Shown: piece after piece, positions 55,273 through 63,556 of the stretch
How the letters are laid out: each line of letters starts with the position of its first letter
Numbering within the stretch: the stretch's first letter is position 1
NCBI RefSeq assembly: GCF_023555495.1
Contig: NZ_JALCZO010000003.1
Coordinates: 434,001-498,000, forward strand
DNA length: 64,000 nt
Direction: 5' to 3'
DNA from: Polaribacter sp. Z022
GTDB lineage: Bacteria; Bacteroidota; Bacteroidia; Flavobacteriales; Flavobacteriaceae
The notes under the pieces: generated by a model
Database searches by the model: none
Seen by the model: the letters and a program-made list of their open reading frames with translations, nothing else
Told to the model about the DNA's origin: nothing
Position numbers and translations under genes: made by a program

Positions 55273-55375
55273 GTTAATTCATCACATCCTAAAAAAATAA
55301 AATATTTACTGAAACAGTACCCAATTCGCATTTGTTTTTAGGATGAATTAACAAACAAGAATGGGTACTGTTTTT
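55273..55375 (+). promoter_or_regulatory. Interleaved two-stem leader (pseudoknot topology), candidate RNA element
   Basis: Stem 1 pairs GTTAATTC (55273-55280) plus ATCCTAAAAA (55286-55295) with 55335-55352: 18 pairs and a 5-base bulge. Stem 2 pairs AAACAGTACCC plus ATTC (55312-55327, one bulged A) with 55359-55373: 15 pairs. The arms alternate 1-2-1'-2', which is an H-type pseudoknot order. A T tract follows stem 2. It covers the leader of the T9SS propeller gene and could be an attenuator, a riboswitch-like element or a small RNA. Confidence 0.55.
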
Positions 55376-55393
55376 ATATTTAAACCACTCACT

Positions 55394-57553
55394 ATGAAAA
55401 AACTACTACTTATTTTGTTAACGATTGTATCAATTTCAGTACAGGGTCAAACTTGGACAAAATTGAACTTGCCAGAAACTGGAAAAAAAATTAATGACTT
55501 ATATGAAGATATTAATGGAAACCTAATTGCACTTACATCTCAAGGTGTATTTAAAAGTACTGATAATGCTAGTAATTGGACATTATTAGACAGAAGTATG
55601 GAAGGAAATCGAATTCTACTAACAACCAATAATGGAAATGTTTGGGTTACTGGAGATGGAATTATTAAATACAATGGTTCAACTTCAGATCAACAAGATG
55701 ATGCTAATGTTGGTAACCCAACAATAATGGCAGAAACAAGTGATGGTAAATTATTTAGCATTGTTAAAGAAGGCACAACTATATGGAATACAAAAGTTTA
55801 TTTAAAATCTTCTACAGATAATGGTACAACATTTAGTAATAATACTAGTGTATCTAACATTTTAGTAAAAACTAATGTAAATGCAGAACTTTTTGTTAAG
55901 AAAAACGATGACATTTTTTACTTAGGTTCTGATAAAAATTTATATAAATCTACAGATAAAGGAGTAACTTTTTCTGCAATGGGTAGTGCAATTAACTATA
56001 CTAATAAAAACAATAGTATCAGTTTAGATAGAGAGAAAAATAATTTTTACGCTTTATGGGGTTCTAGTAATGCAAAAGATTTATACAAATCTTCAGATGA
56101 TGGTGCTACTTGGACAAAAATTAACTCAAGTAAATTATATGGAGCAGATAAAATTGTTGCCAATAATGATGTTGTTATTGTACATGGTTCCTGGTCTTTT
56201 TCTTATTCTTCTGATGGTGGAACTACTTTTACGAATAAGAGCAGTTTATTCGAATCTGGTAATTTTCCAGAAAAAGTAGTAATTACTTCTACAGGGAAAG
56301 TATTTGCTACAAATATTAAAGAAAATGCAATAGTAGAATTAGATTTATCTAACAATACACAATCATTAAAAACAAATGGTTTAGATTATTCAAATACAAA
56401 AGGAATCTCTTTTAACGGAACAAGAATTTCTGCTTGTTTAGATGGTTATGCTCATTATACAGATGATTATGGAACAACTTGGAAGCAATTAACTGGAGAA
56501 GGTGCTTTTGCAGGAAACACATACGTAGCAAAAAACGGAAAAGTATATACAGCAAGTAGTAAAAGTGGAACTTGGAATGGAGTTTATATTCAAAATGAAA
56601 CAGATGATTCTATGGTAAAAGTTACTGCAGATGTAAACAGTGTATGGAATATACAAAGTATGTTTGAAGATGATAATAATAACATTTACTGCTTAAGTAA
56701 TTTAAACGGGTTGTATAAATCTTCAGATGGAATGAGTTTTACTCATATGCCTAATGCTCCTTTTGATAATATTAATGATATGAGCATGTGGTTTGATGAA
56801 GGCCTAAAAAGAATTTATGCAATTGTTTCTGGTGAAGCTTATTATTCTGATGATTATGCAGTTACATGGACAAAAGGAACTGCTCTTGCTGTAGCCCAAA
56901 ACGTGTTTTTTAAAGGAAATGGAGGTATGTGGACTTTTGCCAATAATGGAACGTTCCCTGAAACAGGGTTTTATTTTTCTACTGATTTAACACAATGGAC
57001 TGGTCCCAAAAAACCAAACATATCTTTTGATCAAAGATGGGATGAACCTGTACAAGGTAATTTAGGGGTTTTATACAGAGCACATAAAGACAATGCTTAT
57101 CAAGGAGGTACTGTGTTAAAATCTGAAGATGATGGTTTAACTTGGACAGCTTTTGCAGATGGTCTTGAAACTGTTACAGGTTATGGTTTTAATGGTGGTA
57201 ACAAAGGAGTTCCATATAACGAAATTTTAGCTTCTCATGATAAATTAGTTTTAGGAACAGTTGGCTCTATCTATATAGCAAATCAAGACAATAGCTTATC
57301 TACAAATAATTACAATTCTATAGTAGATATCAAAATATTTCCAAATCCAACTTCTAATATTTTAAATCTTAAAATTGAAAATCAACAAATACAATCTGTT
57401 AAAGTATTTTCTCTTTTTGGTAAAGAAGTTAAAAGATTCTCAAATAAAACAGCTATTAAAAACATAAACATTTCTAACCTAACTCCTGGTGTTTATTTAT
57501 TACAAATTAGTACAAACTTAGGTCAATACTCCAAAAAAATAATGAAAAAATAA
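55394..57553 (+). CDS. Secreted Asp-box (BNR/sortilin-like) propeller protein with T9SS type A domain
   Basis: A 719-residue secreted protein from the ATG at 55394, just before the signal peptide (MKKLLLILLTIVSISVQGQ). It contains many Asp-box repeats (SSDDGATWTKI, YTDDYGTTWKQL, SDDYAVTWTKG) that build sortilin/BNR-type propellers. The last 75 residues (KIFPNPTSNILNLKIENQ ... GVYLLQISTNLGQYSKKIMKK) are a T9SS type A domain. A longer frame from 55361 starts inside the leader stem and is rejected. It may bind or hydrolyse a surface polymer, but no catalytic residues are visible. The leader holds interleaved stems. Confidence 0.88.
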   Translation: MKKLLLILLTIVSISVQGQTWTKLNLPETGKKINDLYEDINGNLIALTSQGVFKSTDNASNWTLLDRSMEGNRILLTTNNGNVWVTGDGIIKYNGSTSDQQDDANVGNPTIMAETSDGKLFSIVKEGTTIWNTKVYLKSSTDNGTTFSNNTSVSNILVKTNVNAELFVKKNDDIFYLGSDKNLYKSTDKGVTFSAMGSAINYTNKNNSISLDREKNNFYALWGSSNAKDLYKSSDDGATWTKINSSKLYGADKIVANNDVVIVHGSWSFSYSSDGGTTFTNKSSLFESGNFPEKVVITSTGKVFATNIKENAIVELDLSNNTQSLKTNGLDYSNTKGISFNGTRISACLDGYAHYTDDYGTTWKQLTGEGAFAGNTYVAKNGKVYTASSKSGTWNGVYIQNETDDSMVKVTADVNSVWNIQSMFEDDNNNIYCLSNLNGLYKSSDGMSFTHMPNAPFDNINDMSMWFDEGLKRIYAIVSGEAYYSDDYAVTWTKGTALAVAQNVFFKGNGGMWTFANNGTFPETGFYFSTDLTQWTGPKKPNISFDQRWDEPVQGNLGVLYRAHKDNAYQGGTVLKSEDDGLTWTAFADGLETVTGYGFNGGNKGVPYNEILASHDKLVLGTVGSIYIANQDNSLSTNNYNSIVDIKIFPNPTSNILNLKIENQQIQSVKVFSLFGKEVKRFSNKTAIKNINISNLTPGVYLLQISTNLGQYSKKIMKK

Positions 57554-57627
57554 GGCAAATGCCCTATTTCAAAAAAAAAGAAACTCATTTAGTTTTGTAT
57601 CACTAACAACCTAAAAAACAACTAAAA

Positions 57628-59409
57628 ATGAAAACCAATAAAAATAAATTTATTTTAGTATTAATGCTATTTGCTTTTTTATCAATAAATGCACAATCTT
57701 TTTTAAAGAAAAAAGAAGTAAAAGCCTATAAGTGTGGTTACATACATAAAGAAAGCGTATTTGGTAAATTAAAACCAATGAAACTAATCTCTAAAGTTAC
57801 AGGAAGTCTTATTAAAGCCAAACCAAAATCTAACTTAAAAGACGTAGCATTAGCAATTTCTTATGCTTCTAGTTTACCTCCTAAAAGTCAGTTAGATTTT
57901 GCTACAAAAACTCCAGGTTGGGAAACTTGTGGAGATGGTGTTTCTGTATTTTTCTTAAACTATGAAGGTATTGGTTTAACAGATACAGATGGTGATGTAA
58001 AACTAAATGGAACTAAACTTGAAAAAGCAGGAATGGGTACTTATTTTCAAGGATTTTCTGCAGATAAAAGAGGTACTCAAAAAGTAGAAGTTACTAGCTC
58101 AAATGGTGGCAAAGTAAACGTGAATATTGAACCTGCAGCTGCTTTAGAAATTATTTCTGTAAACGGAATCTCAAAAGGAGGAGATATAATTATTGATGGA
58201 ACAAAAGATGTAGTTATCGAATTAAAAAATGGAGATGCAGACCCAGATTCTAAACTCTATGTAGAAATGATTATAAGCGCTATGAGTTTAAAAGTTCAAA
58301 CACATTTATTTCCTTCTAAAGCAACAAATACAATTGTTATTCCTAAAGAATCTTTTAAAAACTTTGAAAACTCACCTTTACCTTTAGTGAAGAAAAACAC
58401 TTTAATTGTAACAAGGGTAAAACACCAAATGAACCATAATACTGATGCAGGAGTTATACAAAAAGTAGCAACATTTTCAGATTTTACTCCTTTTTTAGTG
58501 AAAGGTGATATTGCTGGTGGAAATTTAATAAAAAACTCTTTTAGTAAAGACAAAAACACCAATACAAAAGCAAAATTTAAAACGGTTGAAGGAGAATATA
58601 ATGTTAAATTAAATAAAGGTAATCCTTATACACATCCGCCTTTAGATAAAATGAAGAATATTGGTATTTCATCTTTTGTAGTTAGAGGAAATTTATACAA
58701 AAAGAAAACAACCACCTCAACTTCTACATCTTATGGTTTTCAAACAAAAACTATAACAACAACAAAAACAACCGTAAAAAAATGGTTTCCAGGTTTAACA
58801 GATAATACATGGCAAGCGTTTGTAAATAAAGTATATGATAAGTTTAAAAACAATTTAAATAGTTTAGGTGTAAATGTTATGTCTGTAAATGATATTACTA
58901 ACACCAAAGCATATTCTGAAATGAAACCAATTTTAGATACTGTTACAGGAACGTTTATAGAAAAAGGTGCATATGGTACAAAAAGATTAATAAGAACTGG
59001 CGCTTTAGATTATATTAAAGACATAAAAACTACGTTTCCTGCAGATTATACTAACGAAAAAATTATTAAACAATTAAATTTAGATGGATTAATTGCTGTA
59101 ACCATAGATTTAGATTTTGATATAGAAAGTGAAGGTTTAAATCCTGTTATAAAAATTGTAGCTTTTGCACCAAATGTATCTTACAAAACACCTGCAAAAT
59201 ATTTTGAAATGGATTTTTCTACTAAAGCAAAATCATTAAAAGAAGCAGGTAAATACAATGGTTTAACTGGTGGGCCAGAAGATGCTATTTATAAAATAAT
59301 TAAAGGAGATGAATTTATGAATGCCTTTAATTTAGCCATAGATGAACTAAAAAAAGGAGAAAAAGAAAATCCTGCATATCATGCAATTTGGAAAGATAGA
59401 ATGAATTAA
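57628..59409 (+). CDS. Orphan secreted protein
   Basis: A 593-residue protein with signal peptide (ending INAQ). I do not recognise the family. Visible features are a beta-rich middle part (GGKVNVNIEPAAALEIISVNGISKGGDIIIDG), a Thr/Ser/Lys-rich stretch (residues 366-392) and a C-terminal alpha/beta region with LDGLIAVTIDLDFDIESEG. No T9SS domain is seen. It lies between the T9SS propeller and protease genes, on the same strand, with a strong terminator downstream. Confidence 0.72.
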   Translation: MKTNKNKFILVLMLFAFLSINAQSFLKKKEVKAYKCGYIHKESVFGKLKPMKLISKVTGSLIKAKPKSNLKDVALAISYASSLPPKSQLDFATKTPGWETCGDGVSVFFLNYEGIGLTDTDGDVKLNGTKLEKAGMGTYFQGFSADKRGTQKVEVTSSNGGKVNVNIEPAAALEIISVNGISKGGDIIIDGTKDVVIELKNGDADPDSKLYVEMIISAMSLKVQTHLFPSKATNTIVIPKESFKNFENSPLPLVKKNTLIVTRVKHQMNHNTDAGVIQKVATFSDFTPFLVKGDIAGGNLIKNSFSKDKNTNTKAKFKTVEGEYNVKLNKGNPYTHPPLDKMKNIGISSFVVRGNLYKKKTTTSTSTSYGFQTKTITTTKTTVKKWFPGLTDNTWQAFVNKVYDKFKNNLNSLGVNVMSVNDITNTKAYSEMKPILDTVTGTFIEKGAYGTKRLIRTGALDYIKDIKTTFPADYTNEKIIKQLNLDGLIAVTIDLDFDIESEGLNPVIKIVAFAPNVSYKTPAKYFEMDFSTKAKSLKEAGKYNGLTGGPEDAIYKIIKGDEFMNAFNLAIDELKKGEKENPAYHAIWKDRMN

Positions 59410-59435
59410 AAAAAAAGAAAAAGTAGTATTAATAT

Positions 59436-59470
59436 AAGCATCCAAAAATATTTTTTGGATGCTTTTTTAT
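59436..59470 (+). terminator. Terminator after the orphan secreted gene
   Basis: A perfect 13-bp stem (59436-59448 with 59452-59464), TAT loop and T tract. Confidence 0.92.
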
Positions 59471-59561
59471 GTTAAAATAGTATTGTCTGTTTAACATTTC
59501 TTTAAGAAACCAACAACTATGGTTTGCTTAATTTCGAAGACAATTCAAATAAACATTTATT

Positions 59562-62054
59562 ATGACAAAAAAAATACTTTCTAGATTACTTCTAGTTGTT
59601 TTTGTATTAGGTTTTTCTACTGAAACTGATGCTCAGTTTTGGAAAAAAAAGAAAAAAGAAGTTACAAAAACAACTCTAAAACCAAAGCCTAAACCTAAAA
59701 AAGGAGCTATGCAACCTTATGGTAAAGTGGTTACTAAAGATCACAAAACTGATAAAGGTTTATTTAAGGTTCATCAAAAAGATAATTCTTATTTATTCGA
59801 AATACCAGATTCTCTTATAAATAGAGAAATGTTAATGGTAACCAGAATTGCTAAAACTGCTAGCGGAATTGGATTTGGTGGAGGAAAAACCAACACTCAA
59901 GTTTTACGTTGGGAAAGAAAAAATAAAAACATCCTTTTACGAGTTGTTTCACATAACGTAGTTGCTGATACTGTTTTACCAGTGCATGAAGCTGTAGTAA
60001 ATTCTAATTTAGAACCAATTTTATTTTCATTTCCTATAAAAGCTATCAGTAAAGATTCTACTGCAACAGTTATAGATGCAACAACATTATTTTCTACAGA
60101 TGTAAAACCTTTGGGGTTACCAAGTTATTACAGAAAATTTTATCAAGCTACAAGAATGGATAAAACTCGTTCTTATATTGATAGAGTAAGTAGTTACCCT
60201 CAAAATATAGAAATAAGACATGTAAAAACATATTTTGCAAACAAAGCTCCTTCAAATAGAGCTTTAGGATCTATTACTATAGAAATGAGTAACTCTATGG
60301 TATTATTACCTAAAGTACCTATGAAGCGTCGTTATTTTGACGAACGAGTTGGATGGTTTGCTAGAGGTCAAGTAGATTATGGTTTAGATGCACAAAAAAG
60401 CAAAACTGTAACTTATTTAGATAGATATCGTTTAGAAGTTAAAGATGAAGATATCGAAAAATTTAAAAGAGGTGAATTAGTTGAGCCTAAAAAACAAATT
60501 GTGTATTATGTAGATAGAGCAACTCCAGAAGAGTGGGTTCCATACATTATACAAGGTGTAAATGATTGGCAAGTTGCTTTTGAAGCTGCAGGTTTTAAAA
60601 ATGCAATTATTGCAAAAAGAGCTCCAACTAAAGAAGAAGATCCAGATTATAGTCCAGAAGACATTCGTTATTCTGTAATTCGTTATTTAGCTTCTCCAAT
60701 TCCAAATGCAAACGGACCTCATGTTAGTGATCCAAGATCTGGAGAAATTTTAGAATCAGATATCAATTGGTATCATAATGTAATGACACTTTTACACGAT
60801 TGGTTCTTTATACAAACAGCAGCTATAAATCCAGATGCTAGAAGCAATAACTTTAAAACAGAAACTATGGGAGAACTAATTAAGTTTGTGTCTTCTCATG
60901 AGTTAGGTCATACTTTAGGATTACCACATAATATGGGAAGTTCTACTGCATATCCAGTAGATTCTTTACGTTCTGCAACTTTTACAAAAAAATATGGAAC
61001 AGCTCCATCAATTATGGATTATGCTCGTTTTAATTATATAGCTCAACCAGAAGATAAAGGTGTTGCATTAATGCCAAATATTGGTGTTTATGATAAATAT
61101 GCAATTGCTTGGGGTTATAGACCAATTTTAGGGAAAACTGCTAAAGAAGAAAAACCAATTTTAGACTCTTGGATTTTAAAACACGAAGGAGATTTAATGT
61201 ATAGATTTGGACATCAACAAGCTGGTGGTGTTGTAGATCCTAGTTCTCAAACTGAAGATTTAGGAGACAATGCTATGAAAGCTTCTATGTACGGAATTAA
61301 AAACTTAAAAAGAATTTTACCAAACTTAGAAAAATGGACTTCTGAAAAAGGTGAAAACTATGACAACTTATCTACAATGTATGGACAAGTTTTAAGTCAA
61401 TTTAATAGATATATGGGGCATGTAACTGCAAATGTTGGTGGTGTTTATGAATTTTATAAAACTACAGACCAAGAAGGAGCAGTTTATACACATGTAGATA
61501 AAGCAACTCAAAAAGAAGCTTTAAAATTTGTTGTAGATAATTTATTTAAAACACCTACTTGGATGTTAGATAAAAACATTTTTAGCAAAACAGAGTTTTC
61601 TGGTTCTGTAGAAAGAGTTAGAGCTTTACAGGCTAGAACTTTAAACAACATGTTAGATCCTGGTAGAATGGCACGTTTGATTGAAAATGAAACTGCTAAT
61701 GGAAACAAAGCATACTCTTTAGTTAGTATGATGAGCGATTTAAGAAAAGGTGTTTGGAGTGAAATTTATACTGGAAAATCTATTGATACTTACAGAAGAA
61801 ATTTACAAAGAGTTTATTTAGATAGATTAGACTATCTATTAAACAAGGCTAAAAACCAAAGAGCTGCTAACAGAGGATACTTTAAACAAAGTGGAATTAC
61901 AGTAAATCAATCTGACATTAAATCTGTAGCAAGAGGAGAATTAAAACGTTTACAACGTGATGCAAGAGCTGCTTCTAACAGAGGAAACTCTTTAACTCGT
62001 TACCACCTACAAGATGTAGTAGATAGAATTTCAAAAATTTTAGACCCTAAGTAA
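59562..62054 (+). CDS. Secreted zinc-dependent metalloprotease (metzincin type, DUF5117/DUF4953-like)
   Basis: An 830-residue secreted protein with signal peptide (ending TDAQ). The metzincin motif HELGHTLGLPH is at residues 446-456 (His446, Glu447, His450, His456), so the zinc site is complete. The N-terminal region (DSLINREMLMVTRIAKTASGIGFGGG) and the C-terminal half match large Bacteroidota proteases with DUF5117 and DUF4953. No T9SS domain is seen. It probably acts in the periplasm or at the cell surface. Confidence 0.92.
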   Translation: MTKKILSRLLLVVFVLGFSTETDAQFWKKKKKEVTKTTLKPKPKPKKGAMQPYGKVVTKDHKTDKGLFKVHQKDNSYLFEIPDSLINREMLMVTRIAKTASGIGFGGGKTNTQVLRWERKNKNILLRVVSHNVVADTVLPVHEAVVNSNLEPILFSFPIKAISKDSTATVIDATTLFSTDVKPLGLPSYYRKFYQATRMDKTRSYIDRVSSYPQNIEIRHVKTYFANKAPSNRALGSITIEMSNSMVLLPKVPMKRRYFDERVGWFARGQVDYGLDAQKSKTVTYLDRYRLEVKDEDIEKFKRGELVEPKKQIVYYVDRATPEEWVPYIIQGVNDWQVAFEAAGFKNAIIAKRAPTKEEDPDYSPEDIRYSVIRYLASPIPNANGPHVSDPRSGEILESDINWYHNVMTLLHDWFFIQTAAINPDARSNNFKTETMGELIKFVSSHELGHTLGLPHNMGSSTAYPVDSLRSATFTKKYGTAPSIMDYARFNYIAQPEDKGVALMPNIGVYDKYAIAWGYRPILGKTAKEEKPILDSWILKHEGDLMYRFGHQQAGGVVDPSSQTEDLGDNAMKASMYGIKNLKRILPNLEKWTSEKGENYDNLSTMYGQVLSQFNRYMGHVTANVGGVYEFYKTTDQEGAVYTHVDKATQKEALKFVVDNLFKTPTWMLDKNIFSKTEFSGSVERVRALQARTLNNMLDPGRMARLIENETANGNKAYSLVSMMSDLRKGVWSEIYTGKSIDTYRRNLQRVYLDRLDYLLNKAKNQRAANRGYFKQSGITVNQSDIKSVARGELKRLQRDARAASNRGNSLTRYHLQDVVDRISKILDPK

Positions 62055-62079
62055 TCTAAAAAATTGAAATAAAAATTAT

Positions 62080-62112
62080 AAAACCTCATCTTAACTGATG
62101 AGGTTTTTTTTT
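62080..62112 (+). terminator. Terminator after the metalloprotease gene
   Basis: AAAACCTCATC (62080-62090) pairs with GATGAGGTTTT (62097-62107) around TTAACT, followed by a run of T. A possible in-frame start at 62098 for the next gene lies inside this hairpin. Confidence 0.92.
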
Positions 62113-62124
62113 ATTTTAGACAAA

Positions 62125-62763
62125 ATGAATTTAAAAACTATAAAATACAAAGATTACGAATCTAATTTACCCCAAACTGGTAATCATATAGTTGGACAAG
62201 AAGAAGGAAAAAACATAATTGTTTATCAAGCTTTTAACCCAAAAATTGCAGATTATGCTATTAAACATCAAGTTTTTGGAGGCGATTATTATAAGTTTTC
62301 TAGAATGACATGGATAAAACCTAATTTTCTATGGATGATGTATAGAGCAGGTTGGGCAATGAAAGAACATCAACAAAAAATACTAGCTATTACAATTCCA
62401 AAAGTGAAGTTTGAAGAAATTTTAAAGCAAGCTGTTCATTCTAAATTTGAAGAAAATTTATATGAAACTCAAGAAAACTGGAAATCTAAATTAAATAATT
62501 CTGAAATTCGTTTACAATGGGATCCAGATCATGATCCTCATGGAAACAAACACACCAGAAAAGCAATTCAATTAGGTTTAAAAGGAGAAATTTTGAAAAA
62601 ATTTGCCAAAGAATGGATTGTTAGTATTGAAGATATTACTCCTTTTGCTCAAGAACAAAAAAGGTTATTAGATGCTAAAATGATGGACGAATTTTCGGTT
62701 ATAAAAGAAAAGCTTATTGAAATAAAAGATTTTCAAATTAAAAAAAACATCAACCTGAGTTAA
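62125..62763 (+). CDS. DUF4291 family protein
   Basis: A 212-residue soluble protein. The stretch HIVGQEEGKNIIVYQAFNPKIADYAIKHQVFGGDYYKFSRMTWIKPNFLWMMYRAGWA is typical of DUF4291. I chose the ATG at 62125 because the upstream in-frame ATG lies in the terminator stem. The function is unknown. It is followed by two small genes on the same strand with 8- and 2-base gaps, suggesting one transcript. Confidence 0.87.
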   Translation: MNLKTIKYKDYESNLPQTGNHIVGQEEGKNIIVYQAFNPKIADYAIKHQVFGGDYYKFSRMTWIKPNFLWMMYRAGWAMKEHQQKILAITIPKVKFEEILKQAVHSKFEENLYETQENWKSKLNNSEIRLQWDPDHDPHGNKHTRKAIQLGLKGEILKKFAKEWIVSIEDITPFAQEQKRLLDAKMMDEFSVIKEKLIEIKDFQIKKNINLS

Positions 62764-62771
62764 ATAAAAAC

Positions 62772-63251
62772 ATGAAATACACACTTATAGAAAATAGATC
62801 TGTTAATCCAGAAAATATTAGTTGTAATTATTTTTCTCCACAAGAAAAATTATTGGATAATATTGAAGTTTTAATTGCTTCTTTTAAAGGCACGTATCCT
62901 GATGGTTCTTTAGGAAGAGATTATGCTACTTTTATTTCTAAAAAAGTAATTACTGGTTTAATAGACTTTGATCCAGATTGTGTTATTTTAGATTTTAGAG
63001 AATTAACATACAATTGGGGAAACTCAATTTTAAGAGTTTTTCAAGAAATTGAAGCCTTAAAAGATGCTGATAAAACACCTGAAGAACCTGCTTTTCCTAT
63101 ATTGGTTTTAGTTTCAGAAAAATCTAAAAACGGTATTGTTTCTCTTTTAACACCAGCTACAAGTAATACAATTCCAAATTTTATTTTTGAAGATATTAAT
63201 TTAGCCATTAAAGAAGCAGAAAAAAGAGGTAAATTTTGGTTAGATAATTAA
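62772..63251 (+). CDS. Hypothetical soluble protein
   Basis: A 159-residue protein without signal peptide. The alternation of beta strands (CVILDFRELTYNW, FPILVLVSEKS) and helices suggests a STAS- or Rossmann-like alpha/beta fold, but no catalytic motif is evident. It begins 8 bases after the DUF4291 gene. The family is unknown to me. Confidence 0.75.
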   Translation: MKYTLIENRSVNPENISCNYFSPQEKLLDNIEVLIASFKGTYPDGSLGRDYATFISKKVITGLIDFDPDCVILDFRELTYNWGNSILRVFQEIEALKDADKTPEEPAFPILVLVSEKSKNGIVSLLTPATSNTIPNFIFEDINLAIKEAEKRGKFWLDN

Positions 63252-63253
63252 AA

Positions 63254-63523
63254 ATGATTAAAACCTTCAACATAACTCTGGCTATATTGATACTGTTAAG
63301 TAATCTATATTTCATTTATATTACATGTATAATAATTTCTACAACTGGAGGCCCTTTTGGTTTTGGTAGTTTAATTCTTCCTTTTACTTTTTTGGCTCAT
63401 TTATTTATCATACCCAGTGTAATAGTACTTAAAAAGAAACATCATAAAAACCCTATTTTATTACTTGTAAACACTATTGCAATTACTTATTTTCTCTTAA
63501 TTTTAATTTTGTTTTTAGTTTAA
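63254..63523 (+). CDS. Small membrane protein, unknown
   Basis: An 89-residue protein with three hydrophobic segments (NITLAILILLSNLYFIYITCI, LILPFTFLAHLFIIPSVIVL, LLLVNTIAITYFLLILILFL) and few charged residues. No family is recognised. It starts 2 bases after the previous gene, so translation is probably coupled. Confidence 0.7.
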   Translation: MIKTFNITLAILILLSNLYFIYITCIIISTTGGPFGFGSLILPFTFLAHLFIIPSVIVLKKKHHKNPILLLVNTIAITYFLLILILFLV

Positions 63524-63532
63524 AAACTATTC

Positions 63533-63540
63533 TATATTTG
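63533..63540 (+). promoter_or_regulatory. -7 box of the dihydrouridine synthase gene
   Basis: TATATTTG matches TAnnTTTG, 16 bases before the ATG. Confidence 0.6.
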
Positions 63541-63556
63541 CAACTCAATATTTTAA

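Noticed and set aside
55361..55393. Upstream ATG for the T9SS propeller protein
   Set aside because: It lies inside the second stem of the leader and would place 11 residues before a complete signal peptide starting at the next Met.
62098..62124. Upstream ATG for the DUF4291 protein
   Set aside because: It sits in the terminator hairpin of the protease gene and adds residues not expected in the family.
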